From Bacillota bacterium (GTDB taxonomy: Bacteria > Bacillota > Thermosediminibacteria > Thermosediminibacterales > Tepidanaerobacteraceae): 33,184 nucleotides of DNA. The notes under the pieces are model-generated. The model had not been told where the DNA came from, did no database searches, and saw only the letters and a program-made list of their open reading frames with translations. The translations under genes and the position numbers were made by a program. The first letter of the stretch is position 1. The number at the start of each line of letters is the position of its first letter. This document shows positions 8,807-18,317 of this stretch, piece after piece. Location: the NCBI GenBank assembly GCA_023622055.1, contig JAMNZY010000091.1:1-33184 (forward strand), given 5' to 3'.

Positions 8807-8989
8807 CTGTTATTTGAGTTTATAATTTTTTCGTGGATAATTATTCTTTTGAGTGAAGGGGACAGCACACGTCCTTTTAAGCAAGACCCTCGTTATCCTT
8901 AAGCTTGGTTCAAACGTAGCAGGGGCAGCCTGCGGGAAGCACGCGACTGCTACTTAAGTTGATATTAAGTTATCTGAGGTGATTTTTAA

Positions 8990-9817
8990 ATGGCAATAAA
9001 ATTAATAGCTCTTGACATTGATGGCACTATTGTAGATGGCGATAATAATGTTTCCCCAGCCAATGAAAAAGCCATAAAAGAGGCAATGTCCAAAGGCATA
9101 CAAATTGCGCTGGTGACCGGAAGGCATCGGAGGGGCACAAAAAAAGTCCAGGACACCCTTGGCCTTGATATGAAGAAAACCCCATTAGTTATAAATAATG
9201 GCGCTATTGTGTACCTGGGAGAAGACATAGTGTGGAAGGACTTTTTAAGTGCAGATGAGGCTGATGAGGTTATAAATTTTGCCACAAAAATACCTGGCGT
9301 TGCTACTACAGTTTTTCAGCCAGACCATATACAGCTTCACTGTAGTTTGACATTAGATAGGGATTGGGTGATAGATAGACTGGAAGTCTTTGAAATGAGC
9401 TGCAGCAAAGTAGTTGATAACCCAGATGAGCTCATTCGAGAAGACGTAGCCAAGATAATGTTGATTACAGAGGGCAGTGAAAAAGCCCTTGAGATTTTAC
9501 AGATGTGGCCGGAAAAACTTTCACACTTGAAATATGCTCGTTCTTATCCGTATATTTGTGAAATAAACAGCAGCACATGTGATAAAGGCCGAGGCCTTAA
9601 AGTATTATGTGAGAAGTTGGGCATTTCGCCGGAAGAAGTTTTAGCGGTAGGTGACGGAGAAAGTGATGTGCCTATGCTGGCCTTTGCCAAAAATGCAGTA
9701 TTTGTCAGACACGGCGACTACCTGCCTGAGCTTCCGCCCCATGTCAGAGTGACTCCAGAAGGATGCCACCATGAAGGTGCTGCCTGGGCCATAACAAATA
9801 CAATTTTCGGCTCTTAA
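8990..9817 (+). CDS. Cof-type HAD-IIB family phosphatase
   Basis: 'IALDIDGTIVDGDN', 'ALVTGRH', 'KGRGLKVLCEKLGISPEEVLAVGDGESDVPMLAFA'. RBS gaggtg. Confidence 0.9.
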   Translation: MAIKLIALDIDGTIVDGDNNVSPANEKAIKEAMSKGIQIALVTGRHRRGTKKVQDTLGLDMKKTPLVINNGAIVYLGEDIVWKDFLSADEADEVINFATKIPGVATTVFQPDHIQLHCSLTLDRDWVIDRLEVFEMSCSKVVDNPDELIREDVAKIMLITEGSEKALEILQMWPEKLSHLKYARSYPYICEINSSTCDKGRGLKVLCEKLGISPEEVLAVGDGESDVPMLAFAKNAVFVRHGDYLPELPPHVRVTPEGCHHEGAAWAITNTIFGS

Positions 9818-9883
9818 CTTATCTTCTCCTGTTATCAAGGGCGTAAAGATAAAGTTTGTGCAAGCTTTATGTAATGATAGTGA

Positions 9884-10153
9884 TTATGTTAATGTGAAGT
9901 AAATTATTGCCAATTGTAGAAATAAGATTATGGGGATACCTAATGTGAAACTTAGATGTTTGGTTTTATGTCGAAAAAAATACATACCCATGAGAACTCC
10001 CGCTGAGCCGCCAAGGATTGCTACTATAAAAAAAGTTTTTTCTTTTATCCGCCACAGGTTGTATTTAGATTTAAATTTGTCTATGCCCATTAAAATAAAA
10101 CCAAGGACATTAATTAAAGCAGCTGGCCAAAGGATAAGATTCATTGAGTCCAT
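9884..10153 (-). CDS. DUF1294 domain-containing small membrane protein
   Basis: 'NVLGFILMGIDKFKSKYNLWRIKEKTFFIVAILGGSAGVLMGMYFFRHKTKHLSF', characteristic DUF1294 pattern. RBS TAGGAG. Confidence 0.85.
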   Translation of the reverse strand: MDSMNLILWPAALINVLGFILMGIDKFKSKYNLWRIKEKTFFIVAILGGSAGVLMGMYFFRHKTKHLSFTLGIPIILFLQLAIIYFTLT

Positions 10154-10352
10154 TTATTTGCTCCTATTCTTTAAAATTTTAGTTTCTATAAACAAAATTA
10201 TATATGATATTGCATTTCCCAGCTAGCATCACAAAATCACAGAAGGAAAATCATCACTATTTGTCGAATTAAAGATATGATTACCGTTAAACACCATAGA
10301 CTTTTCTTTTCCTAATCTTACATTAAAGACAATAATTTTCGGAGGTTGCGTT

Positions 10353-10877
10353 GTGACAACAGATGGTTTGGTATTTCCTCTGTGGGTTTTGCATTTTATC
10401 CCCAGGCTCGTTCCGCGAATAATAATTATTAAATTTATAATAAATACAGTAATTGTATGGCTTTATCTAAAAAAGCACAAAAAATTGAACAGGTTAAAAA
10501 TATATTGCTTTAGAGCTTATGGCAGTGAAAAAACCACCCAGCCAGAAATAAACAGAAGGGTGGTTTTTGGTTATGCTTTAAAAGCGGCAGTTTTTAGTTA
10601 TTTTGCAGATTTTCTGGGCGGTGTGGTGATGATAGGTTTTCTAAAGGCCGCCCCCTTAGAGAAGTATATGGATACATATCTGGTCTGGTCTAATTGGGTC
10701 AGCGGCTTTGTCCATATTTTCATTGTGCTAATGGTGGGACTACTGATTTATCTGTATCATAGAGGCATGGGAAGAAGGCTCACTTTGGACAGAACCGAAG
10801 CCCATGGCTTGGGCCTTATTATGGGAATTTTCACAGCTCCCTGGTTTTTCTTCATACCTACTGCTTGGCTTTGTTAA
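10353..10877 (+). CDS. Hypothetical membrane protein, family not recognised
   Basis: 174 aa, several hydrophobic segments, GTG start with GGAGG upstream. The 3' end overlaps the dnaE 3' end. Confidence 0.6.
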   Translation: MTTDGLVFPLWVLHFIPRLVPRIIIIKFIINTVIVWLYLKKHKKLNRLKIYCFRAYGSEKTTQPEINRRVVFGYALKAAVFSYFADFLGGVVMIGFLKAAPLEKYMDTYLVWSNWVSGFVHIFIVLMVGLLIYLYHRGMGRRLTLDRTEAHGLGLIMGIFTAPWFFFIPTAWLC

Positions 10878-13800
10878 AGGCCTAATCCTTTCTACAATTA
10901 CAGTGCGGTGGCCGTCATCAGAGAGGTCAACACAGCCTTCAACTATTATGGCGGCTCCTGGCTCAAGATAAGGCCCGTAAAATTTAAGCTCCTTGGGGAA
11001 TACTACAAGTTCTACACTGCCTGTCAAGTCTTCTAACCGGACAAACATCATGCGACCTTTGTTTCGAGTAAGTCCAAAGCGCCTATCCAGCAGTATACCT
11101 GCAAGGCGCACCTTTTTTTTATAGCAGATTTCTGACACTTCTTGAGCTGTGTGAGAGCGAAGGTCTTTAACCCATTCTTCATCAAATTCCATAGGGTGAA
11201 ATGTTATATAGTGGCCTAGAGAGGAAAGTTCATGATAGGCCTTTTCTTCAAAAGAAAAATCCGGCAAATGAACATCTTCAGCCAAAGCTTTTATAGGGGA
11301 TTCTTCTGCAAAAAGGCTCAGTTGGCCGGTGATTCCTTGCTTTTGTTTCATGGCAGGTTTTACGGCCAGCAAAAGGGCGGGCCTTGAAAGGCCGAAGCTG
11401 TCAAAAGCTCCTGCCAAGATCAAAGATTCCAGTGCAGGAGTTCCTACAGCTCTGCGGTCAATTCGCCGGCAGAAGTCAAAGAGGCCTGTAAAAGGCTTGT
11501 CGTTTCTAGCTCTTAAAATTTCTTTGATACCTTTAGGGCCTAGGTTTTTAACCAGGCTGAGGCCGGTCCGGATTGAGCTATCTTCTGGCACAAATCCCAC
11601 TTCACTTTTATTTATATCTGGCCGAAGAAGTTTTATGCCCCTACGGCGGGCTTCAGACAGATAAAGCTGCAGCCTGGAAGGGGTATCTGTGTATAGAGAC
11701 AGCAGTGCAGCAAAGTACTCCAAGGGGAAGTGTTCTTTTAAAAAGACAGTCCTGTAAGCCATAATTGCATAGCATATGCTGTGGGATTTGTTAAAGCCGT
11801 AATCTCCAAAGGCTTCCAGTATGGAAAATATCTTTTCAGCTGTCTTTTTGTCAATGCCTCGATAAATGGCTTCCCTAATAAATCTAGGTTTGTGCTTTTC
11901 AATAGATTCTTTGTCTTTTTTGGCAATAGCCCGCCTAAGAAGGTCTGCTTCTCCCAAGGTATAACCGGCCACTGCCTGCGCCGCCTGCATCAGCTGTTCC
12001 TGATATACAAAGACACCATAGGTGTCAGAAAGCACTGACTCAAGGCATGGGTGAGGATAAGTTATTTCTTTTTTGCCCTGGCGGCGAGCTATGAATTCTT
12101 CAGTCATGCCGCTTTTGAGAGGTCCAGGTCGGTAGAGGGCCAGTACTGCCGACAAATCTTGGATATTTTTGGGACGGATTTTCCTAAGCAGGTTTCTCAT
12201 ACCGGTGCTTTCCAGTTGGAAAGTGGAGGTGGTATCCCCCTGGCACAGTGCCTCATAGGTTTTGGCATCATTTAGAGGTATGTCTTTAGGGGAAAGTTTA
12301 ATGCCGTGTCTTTTATAGATAAAGCTGAGAGTATCCCCTATAACTGTCAAAAAACGCAGACCTAAAAGGTCGATTTTAACAAGACCCAAATCCTCCAACA
12401 TGTCCATATCCACTTGTGTTATGATTTCTTGGCCAGAGGCCCGCTGCAAGGGCACGTACTTGGTTAAAGGTTCTTTGGCAATGACTACGCCTGCTGAATG
12501 TTGAGTCATATGGCGGGGGAGGCCTTGCAGATGCGCAGCTGTTTTAAAGGAAAGCCTTACATCCGGATCTCGGCGAACCAGAGCCCAAAGGTGCGGGCTT
12601 TGGTGCAGAGCCTCTTCAAGGGTCATATGTGAATAAGGAATCAGGGAGCACATTTGATCTATCTTGTTGTAATCGAGTTTTAAGGCTCTGCCTGTATCTC
12701 TCAGCACTGCTCGGGCCTGCAGGGTAGAAAAGGCCCCTGCATGGGCAATCCTATCCCGGCCGAAGCGCTTTCTGATGTAATCCAGGACTTGGCGCCGGCC
12801 CCTGTGGCAAAGGTCTATATCGATATCAGGGGGGCTTACCCTTTCAGGATTTAAAAACCGCTCAAAGATAAGGCCGTACTCAACGGGATCGACATCTGTG
12901 ATTCCCAGACAATATGCCACAAGGCTTCCAGGGGCAGAGCCGCGGCCTACGCCTACCGGAATACTTTCCGTTAAAGCAAAGTCCACTATGTCTTTTACGA
13001 TGAGAAAATAACCGGAAAACCCTGTCTTTTTTATTGTGGAAAGTTCGTAAGAGAGTCTGTGGGAAATCTGAGGGGGCAGTGGATTGCCATAGCGTTTTTT
13101 GGCTCCCTGAAAAGTAAGTTTTTGTAAATAGCTGTCCACGTCATACTCAGAAGGCACCGGAATTTCCGGCAGAGAAATCTGACCCAATTCCAGTTTAACA
13201 TTACATCTTGAAGCGATGAGGGCACTGTTTTGTATAGCTTCAGGCACATCAGAAAACAATTCTCTCATAGCCCTTTCGCTCTTGAGATAGTGCTGGTTGC
13301 CTGGCAGTGAGGGAGCTTCTCCCACTACAGACAAAGTCTGTACCGATAAAAGTACATCGTGTATGTGGCTATCTTTCGGCTCAAGGTAGTGGACATCGTT
13401 GGTAGCCACAAGACCTATGGAAAGTTCTTTGGCAAAGGTCTTCAGCCAGAAGTTGATTTTCTTTTGCTCTTCAAGGCCATGGTCTTGAAGTTCCAGGAAA
13501 AAGTTGTTCTTCCCAAAAATTTCAGCATAGTCTCCTGCAGCCTTTTTGGCTTTGGCAATATCACCTTTCAGTATATAATCTGCCACTTCTCCCTTTAAGC
13601 AGCCGCTGAGGGCAATTAGACCCTTGCTATAAGTGGAGAGTAGTTTTTTGTCAAGCCTAGGACGATAGTAAAAGCCTTCCAAATGGGAGATGGTTATCAG
13701 CTCAATCAGATTTTGATACCCCTCTTGGGTTTCTGCCAGCAATACCAGGTGATGGGGATTTTCTTTGCCTTCTTTTTTTCGCAAGTTTTCCACCACATAT

Positions 13801-14000
13801 ACTTCACAGCCTAAAATGGGTTTTATTTTAGCTTCAAGACACAGCTTGTAAAAAGGCACAGCTCCCCACAGCCCCCCGTGGTCTGTTAAAGCCAAGGCAG
13901 ACATACACAGCTCTGCGGCTTTCTTTACAAGTCTTGGCAAGGGGCATAAGCCATCCAGCATGCTGTACTCTGAGTGGACGTGCAAGTGGCAAAAGGACAT
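10740..14000 (-). CDS. dnaE: DNA polymerase III subunit alpha (DnaE type)
   Basis: PHP start 'FCHLHVHSEYSMLDG', 'VGVGRGSAPGSLVAYCLGITDVDP', 'PDIDIDLCHRGR', 'FNKSHSICYAIMAYRTVFLKEHFP'. ATG 14000 follows AAGGGTGA; ORF opens at 14009. Confidence 0.95.
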   Translation of the reverse strand: MSFCHLHVHSEYSMLDGLCPLPRLVKKAAELCMSALALTDHGGLWGAVPFYKLCLEAKIKPILGCEVYVVENLRKKEGKENPHHLVLLAETQEGYQNLIELITISHLEGFYYRPRLDKKLLSTYSKGLIALSGCLKGEVADYILKGDIAKAKKAAGDYAEIFGKNNFFLELQDHGLEEQKKINFWLKTFAKELSIGLVATNDVHYLEPKDSHIHDVLLSVQTLSVVGEAPSLPGNQHYLKSERAMRELFSDVPEAIQNSALIASRCNVKLELGQISLPEIPVPSEYDVDSYLQKLTFQGAKKRYGNPLPPQISHRLSYELSTIKKTGFSGYFLIVKDIVDFALTESIPVGVGRGSAPGSLVAYCLGITDVDPVEYGLIFERFLNPERVSPPDIDIDLCHRGRRQVLDYIRKRFGRDRIAHAGAFSTLQARAVLRDTGRALKLDYNKIDQMCSLIPYSHMTLEEALHQSPHLWALVRRDPDVRLSFKTAAHLQGLPRHMTQHSAGVVIAKEPLTKYVPLQRASGQEIITQVDMDMLEDLGLVKIDLLGLRFLTVIGDTLSFIYKRHGIKLSPKDIPLNDAKTYEALCQGDTTSTFQLESTGMRNLLRKIRPKNIQDLSAVLALYRPGPLKSGMTEEFIARRQGKKEITYPHPCLESVLSDTYGVFVYQEQLMQAAQAVAGYTLGEADLLRRAIAKKDKESIEKHKPRFIREAIYRGIDKKTAEKIFSILEAFGDYGFNKSHSICYAIMAYRTVFLKEHFPLEYFAALLSLYTDTPSRLQLYLSEARRRGIKLLRPDINKSEVGFVPEDSSIRTGLSLVKNLGPKGIKEILRARNDKPFTGLFDFCRRIDRRAVGTPALESLILAGAFDSFGLSRPALLLAVKPAMKQKQGITGQLSLFAEESPIKALAEDVHLPDFSFEEKAYHELSSLGHYITFHPMEFDEEWVKDLRSHTAQEVSEICYKKKVRLAGILLDRRFGLTRNKGRMMFVRLEDLTGSVELVVFPKELKFYGPYLEPGAAIIVEGCVDLSDDGHRTVIVERIRPLTKPSSRYEEKPGSCENSHNKAQAMGFGSVQSEPSSHASMIQINQ

Positions 14001-14039
14001 ATATATCACCCTTAACCGAACAAATGTTTATCAACAAAT

Positions 14040-14069
14040 ATAATACCATCTAAACAAGTGTTTTGTAAA
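14040..14069 (-). promoter_or_regulatory. Candidate sigma-A promoter for dnaE
   Basis: On the minus strand TTTACA-N18-TATTAT (plus ATAATA 14040-14045, TGTAAA 14064-14069). Confidence 0.45.
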
Positions 14070-14175
14070 GTGGTATTAAATACTAATGGAGCTGTACACT
14101 TAAGCCTCGCTTATATTTTGTGAAACTAGTTATAATAAATAGAAAGCAGCGGGATTTTTAGCACTTATAGGAGGA

Positions 14176-14601
14176 GTGATACTGATATTTGCACTTTTTG
14201 ATAATGCAATTCTTCGTTCCTTTATATCAGGATGTGCTGCTGCCTTACTTTCCTATTACATTAACAGCAAGGCGTTAAAAGATGCAGGTGAAAAGGTGAT
14301 AGTTTATTGGGCGCCGATTTTGGAAGAATTGCTAAAGACAGGTTTTGCCCTTGTGTTAAAAAGTAAAGTGCTCCTTACCCATGCCACCTTCGGAGTTGTG
14401 GAAGCAGTTTATGATATATTCACAAATGACAGTATTACAGCTTACTGGGCGGGAGCGGCAAGTCTAATAAGCCACATTGTCTTTGGGGCAATAACTCAGT
14501 ATTTTATATATAGGCAAAATAGCTTTTTTGGAATAGCAATAGCTGCTTTCGTCCACATGGCGTGGAATTTTGCAGTTATCAGGATAAAAAATCAACATTG
14601 A
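14176..14601 (+). CDS. Small PrsW-like (glutamic intramembrane protease-like) membrane protein
   Basis: 141 aa with 'APILEELLKTGFAL' (EExxK), 'FGVVEAVYD' (FxxxE), 'SHIVFGAITQY', 'HMAWN'. Start codon uncertain: GTG 14176 lies too close to AGGAGG. Confidence 0.6.
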   Translation: MILIFALFDNAILRSFISGCAAALLSYYINSKALKDAGEKVIVYWAPILEELLKTGFALVLKSKVLLTHATFGVVEAVYDIFTNDSITAYWAGAASLISHIVFGAITQYFIYRQNSFFGIAIAAFVHMAWNFAVIRIKNQH

Positions 14602-14620
14602 TTTTATATATTGACTATTG

Positions 14621-14649
14621 TTGATATAGTCAAGCAGTTGGGTTATAAT
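14621..14649 (+). promoter_or_regulatory. Candidate sigma-A promoter for mfd
   Basis: TTGATA-N17-TATAAT. Confidence 0.65.
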
Positions 14650-14660
14650 AAATGTAACTT

Positions 14661-14690
14661 AGCCCTACTTGATATAGTGAGGGCTTTTTG
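14661..14690 (+). terminator. Short hairpin plus T-tract between the mfd promoter and the mfd CDS
   Basis: AGCCCT-acttgatatagtg-AGGGCT followed by TTTTG. Confidence 0.6.
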
Positions 14691-14733
14691 ACATTTGTCG
14701 GAAAATTACATTTATTTAAACGGGAGTATATTC

Positions 14734-17700
14734 ATGAAACAGCTATTGAAAACCACAGAAGAAATATTAGAGTACAGAAAATTGCTAGAGGACATAAAGC
14801 GAGGCAAATCTCATCTCTTTGCCTATGGGATATCAGATTCCCAAAGGGCATATCTAATAGCTGCATTGAAAAAGCAAAGTGCGCCTCAAGTTTTAGTCGT
14901 TACTGCTGATTCCCTAGAGGCTAAAAAACTGGCGGACGACCTTTCCTATTTTTTAGGTCCCCAAGAAGTTGCTTTTTTCCCCGCCAGTTCAGTACTACCT
15001 TATGAAACTGCCGCACGAAGCCTAGAGTTTACTGCCCAGCGCCTGAGCGTAATGGAGAGTTTGTTGCTTAAAAAACCTATTGTGGTGGTGGCGCCCATAC
15101 AGGCACTGCTATCCAAACTTGTGGCACCAAAGATAGTGAAAAAATTCACTATCCAGTTTCAAGTAGGGGAATCTGTACCCTTGGATGATGTTATATCAAA
15201 ACTGTCCGCCATGGGCTATGAACGAGTAGAGTTAATTGAAGGTCGAGGGCAATTTGCCGTCCGTGGCGGTATCCTTGACGTGTATCCTCTTACCAGTGAA
15301 TATCCATACAGGCTGGAATTTTTCGACGAAGAGGTAGATTCCATAAGGCGATTTCTTATTGAGGATCAGCGCTCTATAGACAAGTTGGACAAAATCTTTG
15401 TAGGTCCCGCCCGAGAAGTGGTTTATGATGAAGAGACGGCAAAGACTGCTGCCCTGGCAATCGCCGATGAGTTAAAACAGCGGCAATCAGTGCTAAAATC
15501 CCTGGGCAGTGAAGAATTAGCCCAACACCTGACTGAAAAAGTGGAAGCCCATATAGAAAGACTATCTAACGGCCTCTTTTTCGAAGCGGCAGAGTTATAC
15601 GTATCCCACTTATATCCTGATCTCTGCAATATTATAGATTATTTTGAAAATAGATTTATATCTGTTTTAGTAGAGCCTGGCAGAATAAAAGAAGCTCAGA
15701 AAAATGCAGCTTTTGAGGTAGAAGAGACTTACAAAGGTCTTTTGGAGACTGGTGAAATACTGCCATCCCAAGCCAGTATCTACTACAGCCCATTTGAAAT
15801 ATTGGAAGACTTAAAAAGTGGTAAAATCATATATTTCTCTACATTGCCAAAGACATATCCGGAATTTGAACCTTCTGGCTTGTACTCCTTTCAGTTCCGC
15901 TCTACCACACCTGTTTATGGAAAACTGGATTTGCTAGTTGAAGAAATCTCGAGATTAAAGCGGAGAGATTATAAAATCGTCCTTCTCTCAGGTACTAAAG
16001 AGCGAGGTGAACATTTACTTAAAAACTTAAGAGAAAGGGGCATCGAGGCCAGTTTTTTAGAGGATGATAACACTATACAGCCTGGCCAAGTAGTTATTAC
16101 TCCAGGTTCAATTGAGCATGGGTTTGAAAATCCGGAGATAAAATTTGTCATATTTTCAGATACGGAAATATTCGGCAGACCTAAAAAGAAGCAAACTCAG
16201 CCACGGGCTAAGGCAAAGAGTAAAAAGATTACCGATTATCAGGAACTTCGCCCGGGAGATTATGTAGTCCACGTGTCCCACGGTATCGGGAAATACTTAG
16301 GCGTAGAATCTCTGGAAGTGGGAGGCCATATAAAGGACTACTTTGCCCTCATGTACGCTGGAGGAGATAAACTTTATGTCCCTACAAATCAGGTGGATTT
16401 AATACAAAAGTATATAAGCCCTGGAGATTCACCGGTAAAGCTTCACAAATTAGGGGGCAGTGAGTGGAATAAAACCAAAAGTAAAGCCAAAGCTTCAGTA
16501 AAACAAATGGCAGAAGAATTGATAAAATTATATGCCGCTCGAGAGTCTATTAGGGGATTTGCTTTTTCATCTGATACTCCTTGGCAGGAAGAATTTCAAG
16601 ATATGTTCCCTTATGAGGAGACTCCGGATCAGCTGGCAGCTATCGAGGAAGTCAAGAAGGATATGGAAAGTCCACGACCCATGGACAGACTCCTTTGTGG
16701 AGATGTGGGCTATGGCAAGACGGAAGTGGCAATGAGGGCAGCCTTTAAAGCCGTTATGGACAACAAACAAGTGGCAGTGTTAGTCCCTACCACTGTTTTG
16801 GTCCAGCAGCACTTTCGCACCTTTTCAGAAAGATTCAAGCCTTTTCCTGTGAATGTGGAGTCTATTAGCAGATTTAAGACTGCCGCCCAGCAGAAAGAAA
16901 TAATTGGGAAACTAAAAACAGGAGAAATTGACATAATTATCGGCACCCACAGATTGCTGCAAAAGGACGTAAAATTTAAGGATTTGGGTCTGCTCATTAT
17001 AGACGAGGAACAGCGGTTTGGAGTGGCCCATAAGGAAAAGATAAAACAGCTGAAGAAAAACATCGATGTGTTGACTCTTACTGCTACTCCCATACCCAGA
17101 ACTTTGCATATGGCCATGAGTGGAGTAAGGGACATGAGCATTATAGAAACGCCGCCGGAAAATCGTTTTCCCATTCAGACTTATGTGGTAGAACACAATG
17201 AATCTCTTATACGAGATGCCATTATACGGGAGCTATCCCGAGGTGGCCAAGTTTACTATGTGTACAACCGAGTTCAGACCATACATGAGGAAGCCCAGAA
17301 ACTAAAACAGCTGGTGCCTGAAGCCCGCATTGCTGTAGCCCACGGACAGATGAATGAAAATGAATTGGAAGAAGTGATGTTGGAATTTTACAATCACGAA
17401 TATGATGTTTTGGTATGCACCACCATCATAGAAACAGGCCTTGACATACCCAATGTAAACACCTTAATTGTCACATCCGCTGACAGAATGGGCCTTTCAC
17501 AGCTTTATCAGTTGAGAGGTCGTGTAGGTAGGTCCAATAAGCAGGCTTTTGCTTATTTTACTTATAAAAAAGACAAAGTGCTCAGTGAAACAGCTGAAAA
17601 GCGGTTAGCTGCTATCCGCGAATTTACTGAATTTGGCTCAGGCCTTAAGATTGCCTTAAAGGATCTGGAAATTAGGGGTGCAGGCAATATTTTAGGTGCG

Positions 17701-18267
17701 GAGCAGCACGGTCACATGATGGCAGTAGGTTATGACCTCTACACTAAATTGTTGGCTGAAGCGGTAAAAGAACTAAAAGGAGAAAAACAAGAAGAAGAAT
17801 TGCGGCCTGTCTTGGAACTAGATATTAGTGCATATATATCTGATGAATATATAAGTAATGAGGCTTTAAAGATGGAGATATATCGTCGCATTGCATCAGT
17901 GGACAGTGTAGAAGAAGCAGATGATTTGGAAGATGAAGTAGAGGACCGCTTTGGGGATATCCCAGAGCCCACCAGAAACCTTATCATGATTTCCCGCATA
18001 AGGGCTTTGGCTGCGAAAATTGGCATCGAAAGCATCATACAAAAAGGCGATGTAATAAATATGAAGTTTCATGAAAGAAGTAAACTGACACCCCAGCTTC
18101 TTGTGGCCATTAAGACGACCCTGGATAGACAGATTAAAATCATAGGTACAAATTCTCCAATAATTGCTGTAAAGACTAGAGGCAATAAGGGCATAAAATT
18201 GCTATTTCGCCTGCAGAAGATATTGGAAGAAATAATGGCTATGCAGGAGTCCGATGGTATAGTATAA
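14734..18267 (+). CDS. mfd: Transcription-repair coupling factor
   Basis: 'GDYVVHVSHGIGKYLGVE' (RNAP interaction), 'DRLLCGDVGYGKTEVAMRAAFKA', 'DEEQRFGVAHKEKIK', 'LRGRVGRSNKQAFAY'. ATG 14734 has RBS CGGGAG; ORF opens at 14695. Confidence 0.96.
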   Translation: MKQLLKTTEEILEYRKLLEDIKRGKSHLFAYGISDSQRAYLIAALKKQSAPQVLVVTADSLEAKKLADDLSYFLGPQEVAFFPASSVLPYETAARSLEFTAQRLSVMESLLLKKPIVVVAPIQALLSKLVAPKIVKKFTIQFQVGESVPLDDVISKLSAMGYERVELIEGRGQFAVRGGILDVYPLTSEYPYRLEFFDEEVDSIRRFLIEDQRSIDKLDKIFVGPAREVVYDEETAKTAALAIADELKQRQSVLKSLGSEELAQHLTEKVEAHIERLSNGLFFEAAELYVSHLYPDLCNIIDYFENRFISVLVEPGRIKEAQKNAAFEVEETYKGLLETGEILPSQASIYYSPFEILEDLKSGKIIYFSTLPKTYPEFEPSGLYSFQFRSTTPVYGKLDLLVEEISRLKRRDYKIVLLSGTKERGEHLLKNLRERGIEASFLEDDNTIQPGQVVITPGSIEHGFENPEIKFVIFSDTEIFGRPKKKQTQPRAKAKSKKITDYQELRPGDYVVHVSHGIGKYLGVESLEVGGHIKDYFALMYAGGDKLYVPTNQVDLIQKYISPGDSPVKLHKLGGSEWNKTKSKAKASVKQMAEELIKLYAARESIRGFAFSSDTPWQEEFQDMFPYEETPDQLAAIEEVKKDMESPRPMDRLLCGDVGYGKTEVAMRAAFKAVMDNKQVAVLVPTTVLVQQHFRTFSERFKPFPVNVESISRFKTAAQQKEIIGKLKTGEIDIIIGTHRLLQKDVKFKDLGLLIIDEEQRFGVAHKEKIKQLKKNIDVLTLTATPIPRTLHMAMSGVRDMSIIETPPENRFPIQTYVVEHNESLIRDAIIRELSRGGQVYYVYNRVQTIHEEAQKLKQLVPEARIAVAHGQMNENELEEVMLEFYNHEYDVLVCTTIIETGLDIPNVNTLIVTSADRMGLSQLYQLRGRVGRSNKQAFAYFTYKKDKVLSETAEKRLAAIREFTEFGSGLKIALKDLEIRGAGNILGAEQHGHMMAVGYDLYTKLLAEAVKELKGEKQEEELRPVLELDISAYISDEYISNEALKMEIYRRIASVDSVEEADDLEDEVEDRFGDIPEPTRNLIMISRIRALAAKIGIESIIQKGDVINMKFHERSKLTPQLLVAIKTTLDRQIKIIGTNSPIIAVKTRGNKGIKLLFRLQKILEEIMAMQESDGIV

Positions 18268-18317
18268 TGATATCAAGGTATAGAGCAAGTTTTACTTACC
18301 TGTATGAGGAGGATACT

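Noticed and set aside
8881-8960. Possible tRNA or SRP-like RNA in the GC-rich island ('ggttcaaac', 'gggaagca')
   Set aside because: No acceptor or anticodon arm geometry, and the SRP conserved loop is not matched; kept only as an unclassified structured region.
10740-14000. Intein or frameshift within dnaE
   Set aside because: Continuous ORF with DnaE motifs in order and no intein-like insertion; only the C-terminal tail is unusual.
14695-14733. TTG start of mfd giving 13 extra residues (MSENYIYLNGSIF)
   Set aside because: ATG 14734 has a good SD; the TTG sits just after the hairpin and lacks one.
16710-17174. Minus-strand ORFs inside mfd
   Set aside because: Fully antisense to conserved helicase motifs of Mfd; no motif support.
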